From: Streptomyces vinaceus
GTDB lineage: Bacteria > Actinomycetota > Actinomycetes > Streptomycetales > Streptomycetaceae
Direction of reading: 5' to 3'
DNA length: 64,000 bases
Assembly: GCF_008704935.1 (NCBI RefSeq)
Contig: NZ_CP023692.1
Span: forward strand, 3,109,001-3,173,000
Part shown: piece after piece, positions 55,136-64,000 of the stretch
How positions within the stretch are numbered: the first letter of the stretch is position 1
How the letters are laid out: each line of letters begins with the position of its first letter
The notes under the pieces: model-generated
Database searches by the model: none
What the model saw: the letters and a program-made list of their open reading frames with translations, nothing else
What the model was told of the DNA's origin: nothing
Position numbers and translations under genes: made by a program

Positions 55136-56047
55136 TCAGTTCTTCTGGATCTGGTCGAAGCTGAGCTCGACCGGGGTCTCGCGACCGAAGATCTCGACGA
55201 GGCCCTTGACCTTCTTCGAGTCAGGGTTGATCTCGTTGATGGTCGCCTGCAGCGTCGCGAACGGGCCGTCGGTGACGGTGACCGAGTCGCCGACCTCGAA
55301 GTCCAGGACCTCGATGGTGCGCTTGACCGCGGGGGCCGGCAGACCGGCGTCCTCGGCGGCCTGCTTGGCGGCCTTCTCCTGCGCCTCCGGGGCGAGCATC
55401 TTGACGATCTCGTCCAGGGTCAGCGGGTACGGGTCGTACGCGTTGCCCACGAAGCCGGTGACACCGGGGGTGTTGCGGACGACGCCCCAGGACTCGTTCG
55501 TCAGATCCATGCGGACGAGAACGTAACCGGGCAGCTTGTTCTGCCGGACGTTCTTGCGCTCGCCGTTCTTGATCTGGACGATCTCTTCCTCGGGCACCTC
55601 GGCCTGGTAGATGAACTCCTCGACGTTCAGCGAGACGGCGCGCTGCTCCAGGTTGGCCTTCACGCGCTTCTCGTAGCCCGCGTAGGTGTGGATCACGTAC
55701 CACTCGCCGGGCAGGAGGCGCAGCTCGTCGCGCAGGGCCTGGATCGGGTCGACGGGCTCGGCGTCGGCGGCCTCCTCGGCCTCCTCCGCGTCCTCGTCGG
55801 TGCCGGCCTCGTCCTCGACCGCGGCGTCCTCGTCCTGGTCGGAGTCCTCGCCGGCCTGCGCGTCGTCCGCGGTCTCGTCGACCTCGTCCTCGACGTGGAG
55901 CGCGGCCTCCTCGGCGGCGGCACCCGCCTCGGCGTCGGCAAGCTCGACCTCGTCCGGGTCCACAGCGTCTGCCGCCTCGACGATGTCGAGCTCGTCCTCG
56001 ACGGACTCGACGGAGTCGTGGCTCGCGTTCAGGTTCGGGTCAGACAC
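55136..56047 (-). CDS. nusG: transcription termination/antitermination protein NusG
   Basis: Elongation factor that binds RNA polymerase and, through its KOW domain, Rho or ribosomal S10. 303 residues. The first 115 or so are a highly acidic, Asp/Glu/Ala-rich extension (for example [20 protein letters not shown]) absent from short NusG proteins and typical of streptomycetes. The NGN domain follows with [49 protein letters not shown], then the KOW domain (about 245-300) with [24 protein letters not shown] and [17 protein letters not shown]. The GTG start (SDPNLNAS) is used. It lies 84 nt after secE. Confidence 0.97.
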   Translation of the reverse strand: MSDPNLNASHDSVESVEDELDIVEAADAVDPDEVELADAEAGAAAEEAALHVEDEVDETADDAQAGEDSDQDEDAAVEDEAGTDEDAEEAEEAADAEPVDPIQALRDELRLLPGEWYVIHTYAGYEKRVKANLEQRAVSLNVEEFIYQAEVPEEEIVQIKNGERKNVRQNKLPGYVLVRMDLTNESWGVVRNTPGVTGFVGNAYDPYPLTLDEIVKMLAPEAQEKAAKQAAEDAGLPAPAVKRTIEVLDFEVGDSVTVTDGPFATLQATINEINPDSKKVKGLVEIFGRETPVELSFDQIQKN

Positions 56048-56131
56048 GGTGGCTGCTTCTTCCTGGATACAAAAGGTGGTCGAACATGCGAAAACGGGCG
56101 GCACCCATCAAGGCGCCGCCCTCCGCGGGGA

Positions 56132-56413
56132 TCAGCCGAAGACGAACTTGATGGCTTCCTGGAACCCATAGTCAATCACGGTCACCAGACCGATCATGAT
56201 GACGACGAAGACAATCACCACGGTGGTGTACGTCGTGAGCTGGTTGCGCGTGGGCCAGACGACCTTGCGGAGTTCCGCGATGATCTGGCGGTAGAACAGC
56301 GCGAGCCGACCCAGAGGACCCTTCTTCCCGCGCTTGCCGCCCTTGCGGGCCTTCTTCTCGCGGGTGTCGTCCTCGGCGTCAGGCATGTCGATGGAGCCCA
56401 GGGCGTCCGTCAC
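56132..56413 (-). CDS. secE: preprotein translocase subunit SecE
   Basis: Essential single-span subunit of the SecYEG translocon that clamps SecY, 93 residues. A cytoplasmic, charged N-terminus (EDDTREKKARKGGKRGKKG) leads to the conserved amphipathic helix and hinge, RLALFYRQIIAELRKVVWPTRNQL, and the membrane span TVVIVFVVIMIGLVTVIDYGF. The GTG start has AGGTGAGAGAC upstream. The order trpT-secE-nusG is standard for actinobacteria. Confidence 0.95.
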   Translation of the reverse strand: MTDALGSIDMPDAEDDTREKKARKGGKRGKKGPLGRLALFYRQIIAELRKVVWPTRNQLTTYTTVVIVFVVIMIGLVTVIDYGFQEAIKFVFG

Positions 56414-56518
56414 GTCTCTCACCTGAATCCGGGTCGTGGCCGTAGCCGCGCCCGGTTGCGCCGCACGGCGTTGCATCGAAGTACGTACCTGCGCACACGT
56501 CCGAGAAGGAGTGTGAAG

Positions 56519-56591
56519 CAGGGCCGGAGGGACTCGAACCCCCAACCGCTGGTTTTGGAGACCAGTGCTCTACCAATTGAGCTACGACCCT
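56519..56591 (-). tRNA. trpT: tRNA-Trp (CCA anticodon)
   Basis: 73-nt cloverleaf read on the minus strand: acceptor AGGGTCG pairs with CGGCCCT, the D-arm contains AGCTCAATTGGTAGAGC, the anticodon stem-loop CTGGTCTCCAAAACCAG has anticodon CCA, and the T-arm is GGGGGTTCGAGTCCCTC. The discriminator is G and no CCA is encoded. A TAGGTT hexamer 14 nt before the 5' end could be its -10. The gene lies about 105 nt before secE. Confidence 0.97.
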
Positions 56592-56810
56592 TTGTTGCGT
56601 CCCCCAACCTACCGCATCCAGACGGGTGCACGGAGTGCTCGCGCTCTGGAGTGACCGGCAGGGGCCAACGACGAGTGAGTGTACGTGTTCCTGGACCTGA
56701 CGTCGAACGTAGCCCTCGACCTGACATCTAACAGAGCACATTCCCGACCGGTCCGTCCGATGACTGAAACGGCGTGCGGGGCTTCTGAGGCGTCTGGGAC
56801 GATTGGCCTC

Positions 56811-58037
56811 ATGACCTCTGAGACGCCTTCCGCCGAGCGCCGCGTATCCGCCCGCATCGGCGCCATTTCCGAGTCCGCCACCCTCGCCGTCGACGCCAAG
56901 GCCAAGGCCCTCAAGGCCGCCGGGCGCCCGGTGATCGGCTTCGGCGCCGGCGAGCCCGACTTCCCGACCCCCGACTACATCGTCGAGGCGGCGGTCGAGG
57001 CCTGCCGCAACCCGAAGTACCACCGCTACACGCCGGCCGGCGGCCTGCCCGAGCTCAAGACCGCGATCGCCGCGAAGACGCTGCGCGACTCGGGTTACGA
57101 GGTGGACGCGTCGCAGGTCCTGGTGACCAACGGCGGCAAGCAGGCGATCTACGAGGCGTTCGCGGCGATCCTGGACCCGGGCGACGAGGTCATCGTCCCG
57201 GCTCCGTACTGGACCACCTACCCCGAGTCGATCCGCCTCGCCGGCGGTGTCCCGGTCGAGGTCGTCGCCGACGAGACCACCGGCTACCGCGTCTCCGTCG
57301 AGCAGCTCGAAGCCGCCCGCACCGAGCGCACCAAGGTCGTCCTGTTCGTCTCCCCCTCGAACCCGACCGGCGCCGTGTACTCCGAGGCCGATGCCGAGGC
57401 CATCGGCCGCTGGGCCGCCGACAAGGGCCTGTGGGTCCTGACCGACGAGATCTACGAGCACCTGGTCTACGGCGAGGCGAAGTTCGTCTCCCTGCCGGCG
57501 ATCGTCCCCGAGCTCGCCGACAAGTGCATCATCGTCAACGGCGTCGCCAAGACGTACGCGATGACCGGCTGGCGCGTGGGCTGGATCATCGGCCCCAAGG
57601 ACGTGGTCAAGGCCGCGACCAACCTGCAGTCGCACGCCACCTCCAACGTCTCCAACGTGGCCCAGGTCGCGGCGCTCGCCGCCGTCTCCGGCAACCTGGA
57701 CGCCGTCCACCAGATGCGGACGGCCTTCGACCGCCGCCGCCAGCTGATCGTGCGGATGCTGAACGAGATCGACGGCGTGTTCTGCCCGACCCCCGAGGGC
57801 GCGTTCTACGCGTACCCGTCGGTCAAGGAGCTCCTCGGCAAGGAGATCCGCGGCAAGCGCCCGCAGACCTCCGTCGAGCTGGCCGCGCTGATCCTGGACG
57901 AGGCCGAGGTCGCGGTCGTCCCGGGCGAGGCCTTCGGCACCCCCGGCTACCTGCGCCTGTCGTACGCCCTGGGCGACGCGGACCTCGTCGAGGGCGTGTC
58001 CCGCATCCAGAAGCTGCTGGCGGAGGCCAAGGCCTAG
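56811..58037 (+). CDS. pyridoxal-phosphate aminotransferase, aspartate-type (class I)
   Basis: Cytoplasmic class I/II aminotransferase, 408 residues, most like bacterial subgroup Ib aspartate aminotransferases (AspC/AspB). Seen are [78 protein letters not shown] with the PLP-binding Asp and Tyr, the Schiff-base lysine in [15 protein letters not shown], and the C-terminal [16 protein letters not shown] with the substrate-binding Arg. It would interconvert aspartate or a related amino acid and its keto acid. The ATG at 56811 is chosen over upstream starts that add 44 unlike residues. Divergent from the tRNA gene. Confidence 0.9.
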   Translation: MTSETPSAERRVSARIGAISESATLAVDAKAKALKAAGRPVIGFGAGEPDFPTPDYIVEAAVEACRNPKYHRYTPAGGLPELKTAIAAKTLRDSGYEVDASQVLVTNGGKQAIYEAFAAILDPGDEVIVPAPYWTTYPESIRLAGGVPVEVVADETTGYRVSVEQLEAARTERTKVVLFVSPSNPTGAVYSEADAEAIGRWAADKGLWVLTDEIYEHLVYGEAKFVSLPAIVPELADKCIIVNGVAKTYAMTGWRVGWIIGPKDVVKAATNLQSHATSNVSNVAQVAALAAVSGNLDAVHQMRTAFDRRRQLIVRMLNEIDGVFCPTPEGAFYAYPSVKELLGKEIRGKRPQTSVELAALILDEAEVAVVPGEAFGTPGYLRLSYALGDADLVEGVSRIQKLLAEAKA

Positions 58038-58068
58038 GCCTGAGGCGGCCCGCGGAACGGTGAAGACG

Positions 58069-58106
58069 GGTGGGGGCGGTCGTCCGTACGGACGACCGCC
58101 CCCACC
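58069..58106 (+). terminator. terminator after the aminotransferase
   Basis: Perfect 17-bp inverted repeat GGTGGGGGCGGTCGTCC / GGACGACCGCCCCCACC with a GTAC loop, 32 nt past the stop, followed by GCTTCC. Confidence 0.8.
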
Positions 58107-58259
58107 GCTTCCGGGGTCCGGGGCACCCCCGGGGAACGGGCGGGGCGGGTGGGGGACGGTCCCGCAGGGCCCGCCACCGGCCCCGCTCTCGCGTTCGAGC
58201 AAGCCCCCGATTGGCAAAACCCCCTCCCGCCGAGCGCAGCGGTGCGGCAGGATCACCGG

Positions 58260-59279
58260 ATGGAGCACGTACGCGATCTCACGCTTCTGCCGAAAGCCCA
58301 CCTCCACCTGCACTTCACCGGGTCGATGCGCCCCTCGACCCTCCTGGAGCTCGCCGACAAGTACGGCGTGCGCCTCCCCGACGCCCTGACGGCGGGCGAG
58401 CCGCCCCGGCTCCGCGCCACCGACGAGCGCGGCTGGTTCCGCTTCCAGCGGCTGTACGACGCCGCCCGCTCCTGCCTGCGCGAGCCCGAGGACATCCGCC
58501 GGCTGGTCCGCGAGGCCGCCGAGGAGGACGTACGGGACGGCAGCGGCTGGCTGGAGATCCAGGTCGACCCGACCTCCTACGCCCCCCTGCTCGGCGGCAT
58601 GATCCCGGCCGTCGAGATCATCCTGGACGCCGTCGAGGCGGCCTCGCGCGAGACCGGGCTCGGCATGCGGGTCCTGATCGCCGCCAACCGCATGAAGCAC
58701 CCCCTCGACGCCCGGACCCTGGCCCGCCTCGCCGTCCGCTACGCCGACCGCGGCATCGTCGGCTTCGGGCTCTCCAACGACGAGCGCCGCGGCATGGCCC
58801 GCGATTTCGACCGGGCCTTCGCCATCGCCCGCGAGGGCGGCCTGCTCGCGGCCCCGCACGGCGGCGAGCTCACCGGTCCCGCCTCCGTCCGCGACTGCCT
58901 GGACGATCTGCACGCCTCCCGCATCGGTCACGGCGTACGGGCGGCCGAGGACCCCCGGCTGCTGAAGCGGCTCGCTGACCGGCAGATCACCTGCGAGGTC
59001 TGCCCGGCGTCGAACGTCGCCCTCGGGGTCTACGAGCGGCCCGAGGACGTCCCGCTGCGCACCCTCTTCGAGGCCGGGGTGCCGATGGCGCTGGGCGCCG
59101 ACGACCCGCTGCTGTTCGGGTCCCGGCTGGCGGCGCAGTACGAGATCGCCCGCCGCCACCACGCGTTCACGGACGCGGAGCTCGCCGAGCTGGCCCGGCA
59201 GTCCGTGCGCGGGAGCGCCGCGCCGGATGACGTGCAGGACAAGCTGCTGGCCGGGATCGACCACTGGCTGGCCACCTGA
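58260..59279 (+). CDS. add: adenosine deaminase family protein
   Basis: Purine salvage enzyme converting adenosine to inosine, 339 residues, metal-dependent amidohydrolase fold. Zinc ligands are visible: HLHLHFTGSM (about 14-23), the His in AAPHGGELTG together with the catalytic Glu, and the aspartates in ALGADDPLLF. CPASNVALGVY lies before the last motif. Streptomycetes carry several paralogs, and adenine or aminodeoxyfutalosine deaminases share the fold, so the exact substrate is not certain. The ATG is used; the frame is open 37 codons upstream. Confidence 0.85.
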   Translation: MEHVRDLTLLPKAHLHLHFTGSMRPSTLLELADKYGVRLPDALTAGEPPRLRATDERGWFRFQRLYDAARSCLREPEDIRRLVREAAEEDVRDGSGWLEIQVDPTSYAPLLGGMIPAVEIILDAVEAASRETGLGMRVLIAANRMKHPLDARTLARLAVRYADRGIVGFGLSNDERRGMARDFDRAFAIAREGGLLAAPHGGELTGPASVRDCLDDLHASRIGHGVRAAEDPRLLKRLADRQITCEVCPASNVALGVYERPEDVPLRTLFEAGVPMALGADDPLLFGSRLAAQYEIARRHHAFTDAELAELARQSVRGSAAPDDVQDKLLAGIDHWLAT

Positions 59280-59294
59280 GCCGGCCACCGGGGC

Positions 59295-59711
59295 TCACCG
59301 CGTGAGCCGCAGGTCGCCTTCCCAGCAGTCGGCCCGGACCCGGTCCCCGTCGGGGAAGCCGATCTCCAGCTGCGTGCGCCCGGTCCGCGGCGCCGCGAAC
59401 TCGGCCACGCTCGCCACCGTGTCCCCGAGGTGGCGCAGGAAGGGGTGGTCGCCGAGGTCCTCGCCGACCTCGATGCGGCCCCACTCCCCCATGTCGTACG
59501 GCTCGTGCGGCGCGGCGGATTCGACGATGAGGCAGCCGTCGGACCCGGTGCTGATCCTGGTGGACTCGCCCTCGCTGTCGATCAGCCAGACGTCGAGCGG
59601 TGCCTCGGAGCGTTCGCCCTCGCAGACGTGCCAGGACGCGACGATCCTGCTGATCGTGCGTCCCACCAGGCGGGTGGGGTCCGTACCGGCCCCGTGCAGT
59701 GGACAGAGCAT
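59295..59711 (-). CDS. small protein of unknown function
   Basis: Soluble protein of 138 residues, MLCPLHGAGTDPTRLVGRTISRIVASWHVCEGERSEAPLDV..., not recognised. It has beta-strand-like segments (DVWLIDSEGESTRISTGSDG, RTQLEIGFPDGDRVRADCWEGDLRL) and no signal peptide or membrane span. It is 15 nt downstream of murB on the same strand and probably co-transcribed with it, though no role in cell-wall synthesis follows from that. Codon use is like its neighbours. Confidence 0.65.
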   Translation of the reverse strand: MLCPLHGAGTDPTRLVGRTISRIVASWHVCEGERSEAPLDVWLIDSEGESTRISTGSDGCLIVESAAPHEPYDMGEWGRIEVGEDLGDHPFLRHLGDTVASVAEFAAPRTGRTQLEIGFPDGDRVRADCWEGDLRLTR

Positions 59712-59726
59712 GGCGGCCGGGACTCC

Positions 59727-60782
<1,056 letters not shown>

Positions 60783-60850
60783 GTGGACAAGAGTACGGTC
60801 CGTACCCCTCGCATCCCTGCGGGGCCACGGACCGTACCTCTCGCCGCATG

Positions 60851-61261
60851 TCACGCCGTACGTTCCGGGCGGGCGGCCTCCTCGGAGAGTCGGCGCTCGG
60901 CTTCGGCCCAGGTGATGGGGAGCTCCGAGGCGGGGGCGGTCCAGTAGGCGAAGGCCGACTCCCGCATGAACGCGGCGGCGGCGCGGGAGCTGGAGCGGTG
61001 CGGCTCGCTGCGGGCGAAGCGGTGGAGCGCTTGCGGGTCCTCCCAGGCGGAGAGGGTCAGGAAGGTCCGGCCGAGGACCCGGGCGCGGAGGGCGACGCCG
61101 TGGGCGCCGGGGGCCTTGCGGATCTGGCCGATGATGCCGGGCGCCTTGAGGAAGAACCTGACGGCGCCGAGCAGGGTCTCGGTCTCGAAGCGGGAGGCCA
61201 TGACGTGGACCTCGGCGCCGGGAGCGGGCGGGGTGGGCGTGAACCAGGGCATGTCGGGCAT
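60851..61261 (-). CDS. DUF3291-like dimeric alpha/beta-barrel protein
   Basis: Protein of 136 residues resembling DUF3291 or antibiotic-biosynthesis-monooxygenase-like folds. The N-terminus MPWFTPTPPAPGAEVHVMASRFE is followed by LKAPGIIGQIRKAPGAHGVALRARVLGRTFLTLSAWEDPQALHRFARSEPHR, the usual pattern of this fold with a conserved W and H, and by the AYWTAPASELPITWAEAERRL ending. A function cannot be inferred. It lies 97 nt past the MFS gene stop on the same strand, so it could be controlled by the same TetR-type repressor. Confidence 0.65.
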   Translation of the reverse strand: MPDMPWFTPTPPAPGAEVHVMASRFETETLLGAVRFFLKAPGIIGQIRKAPGAHGVALRARVLGRTFLTLSAWEDPQALHRFARSEPHRSSSRAAAAFMRESAFAYWTAPASELPITWAEAERRLSEEAARPERTA

Positions 61262-61357
61262 GGTGTGCGCTCCTTTCGGTGGAGCTGCTCGGGGGGCGGG
61301 GGCCCGGGGGGCGGGCGGCGGAGGCGGGCGGCGGAGGCGGGGCCGGGGCTGTCGCCG

Positions 61358-62887
61358 TCAGCCGGTCGCGGAGACCTTGGCGGAGGCCGCGTATCCGGCG
61401 CCGGAGCCGTTTCCGGCGGCGTTTCCGGCGGTGTTCGCGGCGGTGTTCCCGGAGGCGACGGGCGCGGGCGTCGTGAGGCTGCGCTTGCCCGGGACCATCA
61501 GGGCGAAGGCGGCCGCCACGGCCACCCCGGCCGCGCCGATCCACAGCGCGGGCACGGTCCCGTCGGTGAAGGCCTGCGGGGACTCGTAGCCGCCCTGGGC
61601 GGAGAAGACCGAGGCCAGGACCGCGACGCCGAGGGCTCCGCCCACCTCGCGCAGCGCGTTGTTGGCGCCGGAGGCCTTGCCCTGGTCGGCGGGGGACACG
61701 GTGGACATGAGGATGCTGGACGCGGGGGCGAAGTAGAGGCCCATGCCGATGCCGCTGAGGATCAGCGCCGGGAGCTGGGCGGCGTACGAGACGTCGGCGC
61801 TCAGGATCATCGCGAACCAGCCGAGGCCGAGGGCCTGCAACGCGAGCCCGGTGGCGACGACGGGACGGCCGCCGATGCGGTCGGACAGGATGCCCGCGAT
61901 CGGGGCGACGACCAGCGGCATGGCGGTCCAGGGGAGCATCCGTACGCCGGCCTGGGTGGGCGAGTAGCCGGCGACGCCCTGGAGGAATTGGCTGAGCAGG
62001 AAGACCGAGCCGAACATGCCCAGGTACATCAGCAGGCTGGCCATGTTGATCCCGAGGAAGCCCCGGTTCTGGAAGAGGCGCATGGGCAGCATGGGGTTCG
62101 CGTTGCGGAAGCCGTGGACGACGAACGCCCCGACGAGCGCGGCGCCGGCGATCAGGCCGGTGAGCACGGAGGCGCTGGTCCAGCCGTCGGCGTTGGCGTT
62201 GACGAGGGCGTAGACGATGCCGAAGAGGCCGCCGCTGATCAGGAGCGTTCCCGGGACGTCGAGTCGGGCGTTCGGGGCGGTGGACTCGGCCAGCTTGAGG
62301 CGGGCGAGCGGGATCAGGGCGAGGCCGATCGGGACGTTCAGCCAGAAGATCCACTGCCAGGAGATGTGCTCGGTGAGGGTGCCGCCGACGAGGGGGCCGC
62401 TGGCGACGGCGAGGCCGCTGACGGCGCTGAAGATGCCGAGGGCCATGCCGCGGCGGGCGGCCGGGACGGCGGCGGTGAGCAGGGTGAGGGTGAGCGGCAT
62501 CATGATCGCGGCGCCGACGCCCTGGACGGCGCGGGCGGCGATGAGCTCGTCGATGCCCGGCGAGAGGGCGGCGGCGGCGGAGGCGCCGGTGAACACCGCG
62601 AGGCCGGCCATGAAGAGCCGGCGCCGCCCGAAGCGGTCGCCGAGGGCCGCGCCGAACATGAGGAGGACGGCGAAGGTGAGCGTGTAGGCGTTCACCGTCC
62701 ACTCCAGGTCCTCCAGCGCACCGCCGAGGTCCTTGCGGATGGCGGGGAGGGCGGTGGTGACGACGAGGTTGTCGAGGGCGGCCATGAAGCCGGCGACGGA
62801 GGTGAGGACGAGCGCCCAGACGGCGGGGCCGCGGAGTGCGGCGTCCCGGGTGCCTTCGGCGCCGTGGGCTTCGTGCGTGGAGTTCAC
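61358..62887 (-). CDS. MFS multidrug efflux transporter, DHA2 (14-TM) type
   Basis: Proton-driven drug exporter of the EmrB/QacA family, 509 residues with about fourteen membrane spans. Motif A is seen in GAALGDRFGRRRLF, the motif D1-like FMAALDNLVVTTALPAIRKDL at the first span, and a motif C-like GLAVASGPLVGG. The C-terminal tail is Ala/Gly/Asn-rich (NTAANTAGNAAGNGSG). The GTG at 62887 is chosen because CAGGGGGAAATC precedes it; an upstream ATG (62929) would lie within the operator. It is directly downstream of a tetR gene and carries a matching operator in front of it. Confidence 0.88.
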   Translation of the reverse strand: MNSTHEAHGAEGTRDAALRGPAVWALVLTSVAGFMAALDNLVVTTALPAIRKDLGGALEDLEWTVNAYTLTFAVLLMFGAALGDRFGRRRLFMAGLAVFTGASAAAALSPGIDELIAARAVQGVGAAIMMPLTLTLLTAAVPAARRGMALGIFSAVSGLAVASGPLVGGTLTEHISWQWIFWLNVPIGLALIPLARLKLAESTAPNARLDVPGTLLISGGLFGIVYALVNANADGWTSASVLTGLIAGAALVGAFVVHGFRNANPMLPMRLFQNRGFLGINMASLLMYLGMFGSVFLLSQFLQGVAGYSPTQAGVRMLPWTAMPLVVAPIAGILSDRIGGRPVVATGLALQALGLGWFAMILSADVSYAAQLPALILSGIGMGLYFAPASSILMSTVSPADQGKASGANNALREVGGALGVAVLASVFSAQGGYESPQAFTDGTVPALWIGAAGVAVAAAFALMVPGKRSLTTPAPVASGNTAANTAGNAAGNGSGAGYAASAKVSATG

Positions 62888-62915
62888 GATTTCCCCCTGA
62901 AGGTGATGACGAGCG

Positions 62916-62939
62916 TTGTTAGTTATCACTGACTAACTT
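62916..62939. promoter_or_regulatory. TetR-type operator upstream of the MFS gene
   Basis: Minus strand AAGTTAGT, 8-nt spacer, ACTAACAA: six inner bases on each side are symmetric (GTTAGT / ACTAAC). The same 8-8-8 layout occurs at tetR. The site lies 29 nt before the GTG start and should overlap the promoter. Confidence 0.7.
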
Positions 62940-62989
62940 TTGCGGCCATGAAAAGGCGCCGCACGGGGCGGACGGCGTGCGCCGGGGAC

Positions 62990-63568
62990 TCACTCCCCCG
63001 GCCGGCCCTCTCGCCCCTGGACCCGGGCGGCGGGGAACAGTCCCTCCCAGACCCGGTGCCCGGGCGGGAAGCCCATGGCGGCCAGGTTGTTGATCAGCAT
63101 TCCGTAGGCCATGAAGGTCGTGGTCTCGTTCACGTCCCCGCCGAGGGGGAGGTGGACGGTGTCCCAGAGCTCCATCCAGCCGTTGCGCACGAGCTCGCCG
63201 AGCTCGTGGTCGCCGGCCGCTTCGGCGGCGCCGATGGTGACGTACATCTGGAGCTGCATCTGGAGCTTGTCCGGATCCTCGGTGATGAGCCGGGCGTACG
63301 CGTTCGCCATGGCGTACGTCGCCTCATCGCCCTCCAGGCCCTCGGCCGCCGCGCCGAGCACCTCGCGGGTCTCGCGCAGGCAGCGGTCGGCGGCGGCGAG
63401 GAAGATGGCCTGCTTGTTCGGGAAGAGCCGGAACAGGTACGGCTGCGAGACTCCGACCCGCTTGGCGATCGCCTCGGTGGAGGTCCCGTGATAGCCGCCG
63501 CGGGCGAACTCGTGCATCGCCGCACGGATGACGCTCTCGCGCCGCTCGTCCGCACTCATCCTTGCCAT
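62990..63568 (-). CDS. TetR-family transcriptional regulator
   Basis: Ligand-responsive repressor of 192 residues. The N-terminal DNA-binding domain (about 1-50) has SADERRESVIRAAMHEFARGGYHGTSTEAIAKRVGVSQPYLFRLFPNKQAIF, a textbook TetR helix-turn-helix. The C-terminal ligand/dimerisation domain is all-helical and has no recognisable drug-specific motif. The ATG at 63568 is chosen because a good promoter ends 7 nt before it, giving a leaderless mRNA; a longer start would begin inside the operator. The gene is immediately upstream of the MFS gene, with matching operators at both, so it very likely autoregulates and represses the pump. Confidence 0.9.
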   Translation of the reverse strand: MARMSADERRESVIRAAMHEFARGGYHGTSTEAIAKRVGVSQPYLFRLFPNKQAIFLAAADRCLRETREVLGAAAEGLEGDEATYAMANAYARLITEDPDKLQMQLQMYVTIGAAEAAGDHELGELVRNGWMELWDTVHLPLGGDVNETTTFMAYGMLINNLAAMGFPPGHRVWEGLFPAARVQGREGRPGE

Positions 63569-63575
63569 GCGTATG

Positions 63576-63604
63576 AAGTTAGTACTCAATCACTAACTTG
63601 GCAA
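63576..63604 (-). promoter_or_regulatory. tetR promoter with built-in operator
   Basis: Minus-strand -35 TTGCCA (63599-63604), 17-nt spacer, -10 TAACTT (63576-63581), 7 nt before the ATG. The palindrome AAGTTAGT-N8-ACTAACTT (63576-63599), with perfect 8-bp arms, covers the spacer and the -10, so bound repressor would block the polymerase. Confidence 0.75.
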
Positions 63605-63723
63605 GCCCTCTGGCCCGGCGCCCTCCGCCGACCGTGTCGCGCGTCACATCGGACTCATGTCACGAACGGGGCGGCAGAGCGCATCTGGTGGTCGTCAACA
63701 GCGGGTGGAGGAGGGCGAGAGCG

Positions 63724-64000
63724 ATGAACGCACAGCCGAAGGACACGCGGCACGAAGACGCATACGCGGACACGGCCACGGCCGCGGGCGTGGATGTGGA
63801 CGCGGACGGAGCGGGCGGCGGGAGCGGCACCCACCACGTCCTGGTCCTGGGGGCGGGGTACGCGGGCATGTCCGCGGCGGTCCAGCTCGGAGCCCGGCTC
63901 GGGCGGCGCCAGAACGTGCGGGTGACCCTGGTGAACGCCCAGGAACGGTTCACCGAGCGGCTGCGGCTCCACATGACGGCGACCGGGCAGCAGCTCGCCG
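63724..64000 (+). CDS. FAD/NAD(P)-dependent oxidoreductase, partial (N-terminal part)
   Basis: About 92 residues are visible before the window ends. A low-complexity start (MNAQPKDTRHEDAYADTATAAG...) is followed by the dinucleotide-binding HHVLVLGAGYAGMSAAVQLGARLG (GxGxxG) and TLVNAQERFTERLRLH, as in type II NADH dehydrogenases and related pyridine-nucleotide-disulphide-like enzymes. GGAGGAGGGCGAGAGCG precedes the ATG. It diverges from tetR; the 155-nt space between contains the tetR promoter and two GTCAC-type heptamers. Substrate unknown. Confidence 0.8.
   Translation, partial: MNAQPKDTRHEDAYADTATAAGVDVDADGAGGGSGTHHVLVLGAGYAGMSAAVQLGARLGRRQNVRVTLVNAQERFTERLRLHMTATGQQLA

Noticed and set aside
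56379..59288. A 969-codon minus-strand open frame
   Set aside because: It runs opposite the aminotransferase and adenosine deaminase genes and through the tRNA; both plus-strand genes have clear family motifs.

Overview
The window is a high-GC, actinobacterial chromosomal core segment, almost certainly from Streptomyces or a close relative. This rests on the very high G+C at third codon positions, the GTG and TTG starts, HrdB-like promoters (TTGAC / TAnnnT), the long acidic NusG N-terminus, the S3 with an RGG-rich tail, and the trpT-secE-nusG / rplKA / two lipoproteins / rplJL / rpoBC / str / S10-spc-alpha order. It opens inside rpsI and closes inside an FAD/NAD(P)-type oxidoreductase gene. 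Nearly everything up to about 56.6 kb is on the minus strand.

Layout: (1) 1-4.9 kb: rplM-rpsI, then a GT87-like membrane glycosyltransferase, an ABC-F ATPase and truA. (2) 5.0-21.6 kb, read from right to left: one long S10-spc-alpha block, rpsJ-rplC-rplD-rplW-rplB-rpsS-rplV-rpsC-rplP-rpmC-rpsQ-rplN-rplX-rplE-rpsZ-rpsH-rplF-rplR-rpsE-rpmD-rplO-secY-adk-map-infA-rpmJ-rpsM-rpsK-rpoA-rplQ, with a clear promoter and a leader of about 390 nt upstream of rpsJ and a strong terminator after rplQ. (3) 21.6-34.6 kb: an accessory envelope region with a conserved membrane protein, a secreted PGRP-type amidase with three near-identical 125-residue repeats, and a surface-polysaccharide cluster (AftA-like membrane protein, two GT2 enzymes, a DUF2304 protein, a flippase-like protein and the dTDP-rhamnose genes rmlD, rmlB, rmlA, rmlC). 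(4) 34.7-39.3 kb: the str operon (rpsL-rpsG-fusA-tuf). (5) 39.6-42.1 kb: a YfhO-like membrane protein on the plus strand. (6) 42.2-56.6 kb: rpoC, rpoB, rplL, rplJ, two paralogous lipoproteins, rplA, rplK, nusG, secE and tRNA-Trp. (7) 56.8-64 kb: an aminotransferase, an adenosine deaminase, a small unknown protein, murB, a DUF3291-like protein, an MFS efflux pump with its TetR-family regulator, and the start of an oxidoreductase.

Most of the window is ordinary translation and transcription machinery. I found no CRISPR array, insertion sequence, prophage or biosynthetic megasynthase. The items that go beyond routine annotation are: a 25-nt element shared by the rpsJ and rpsL leaders; three 14-nt repeats in the rpsJ leader; a pair of matching operators (AAGTTAGT-N8-ACTAAC) at tetR and at the MFS gene; apparently leaderless divergent rml promoters; the envelope-glycan cluster between the S10 and str operons; near-identical tandem repeats in the amidase; and a perfect terminator-like hairpin between rpoB and rpoC. 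All functional assignments come from reading motifs and overall protein resemblance; no database search was run.
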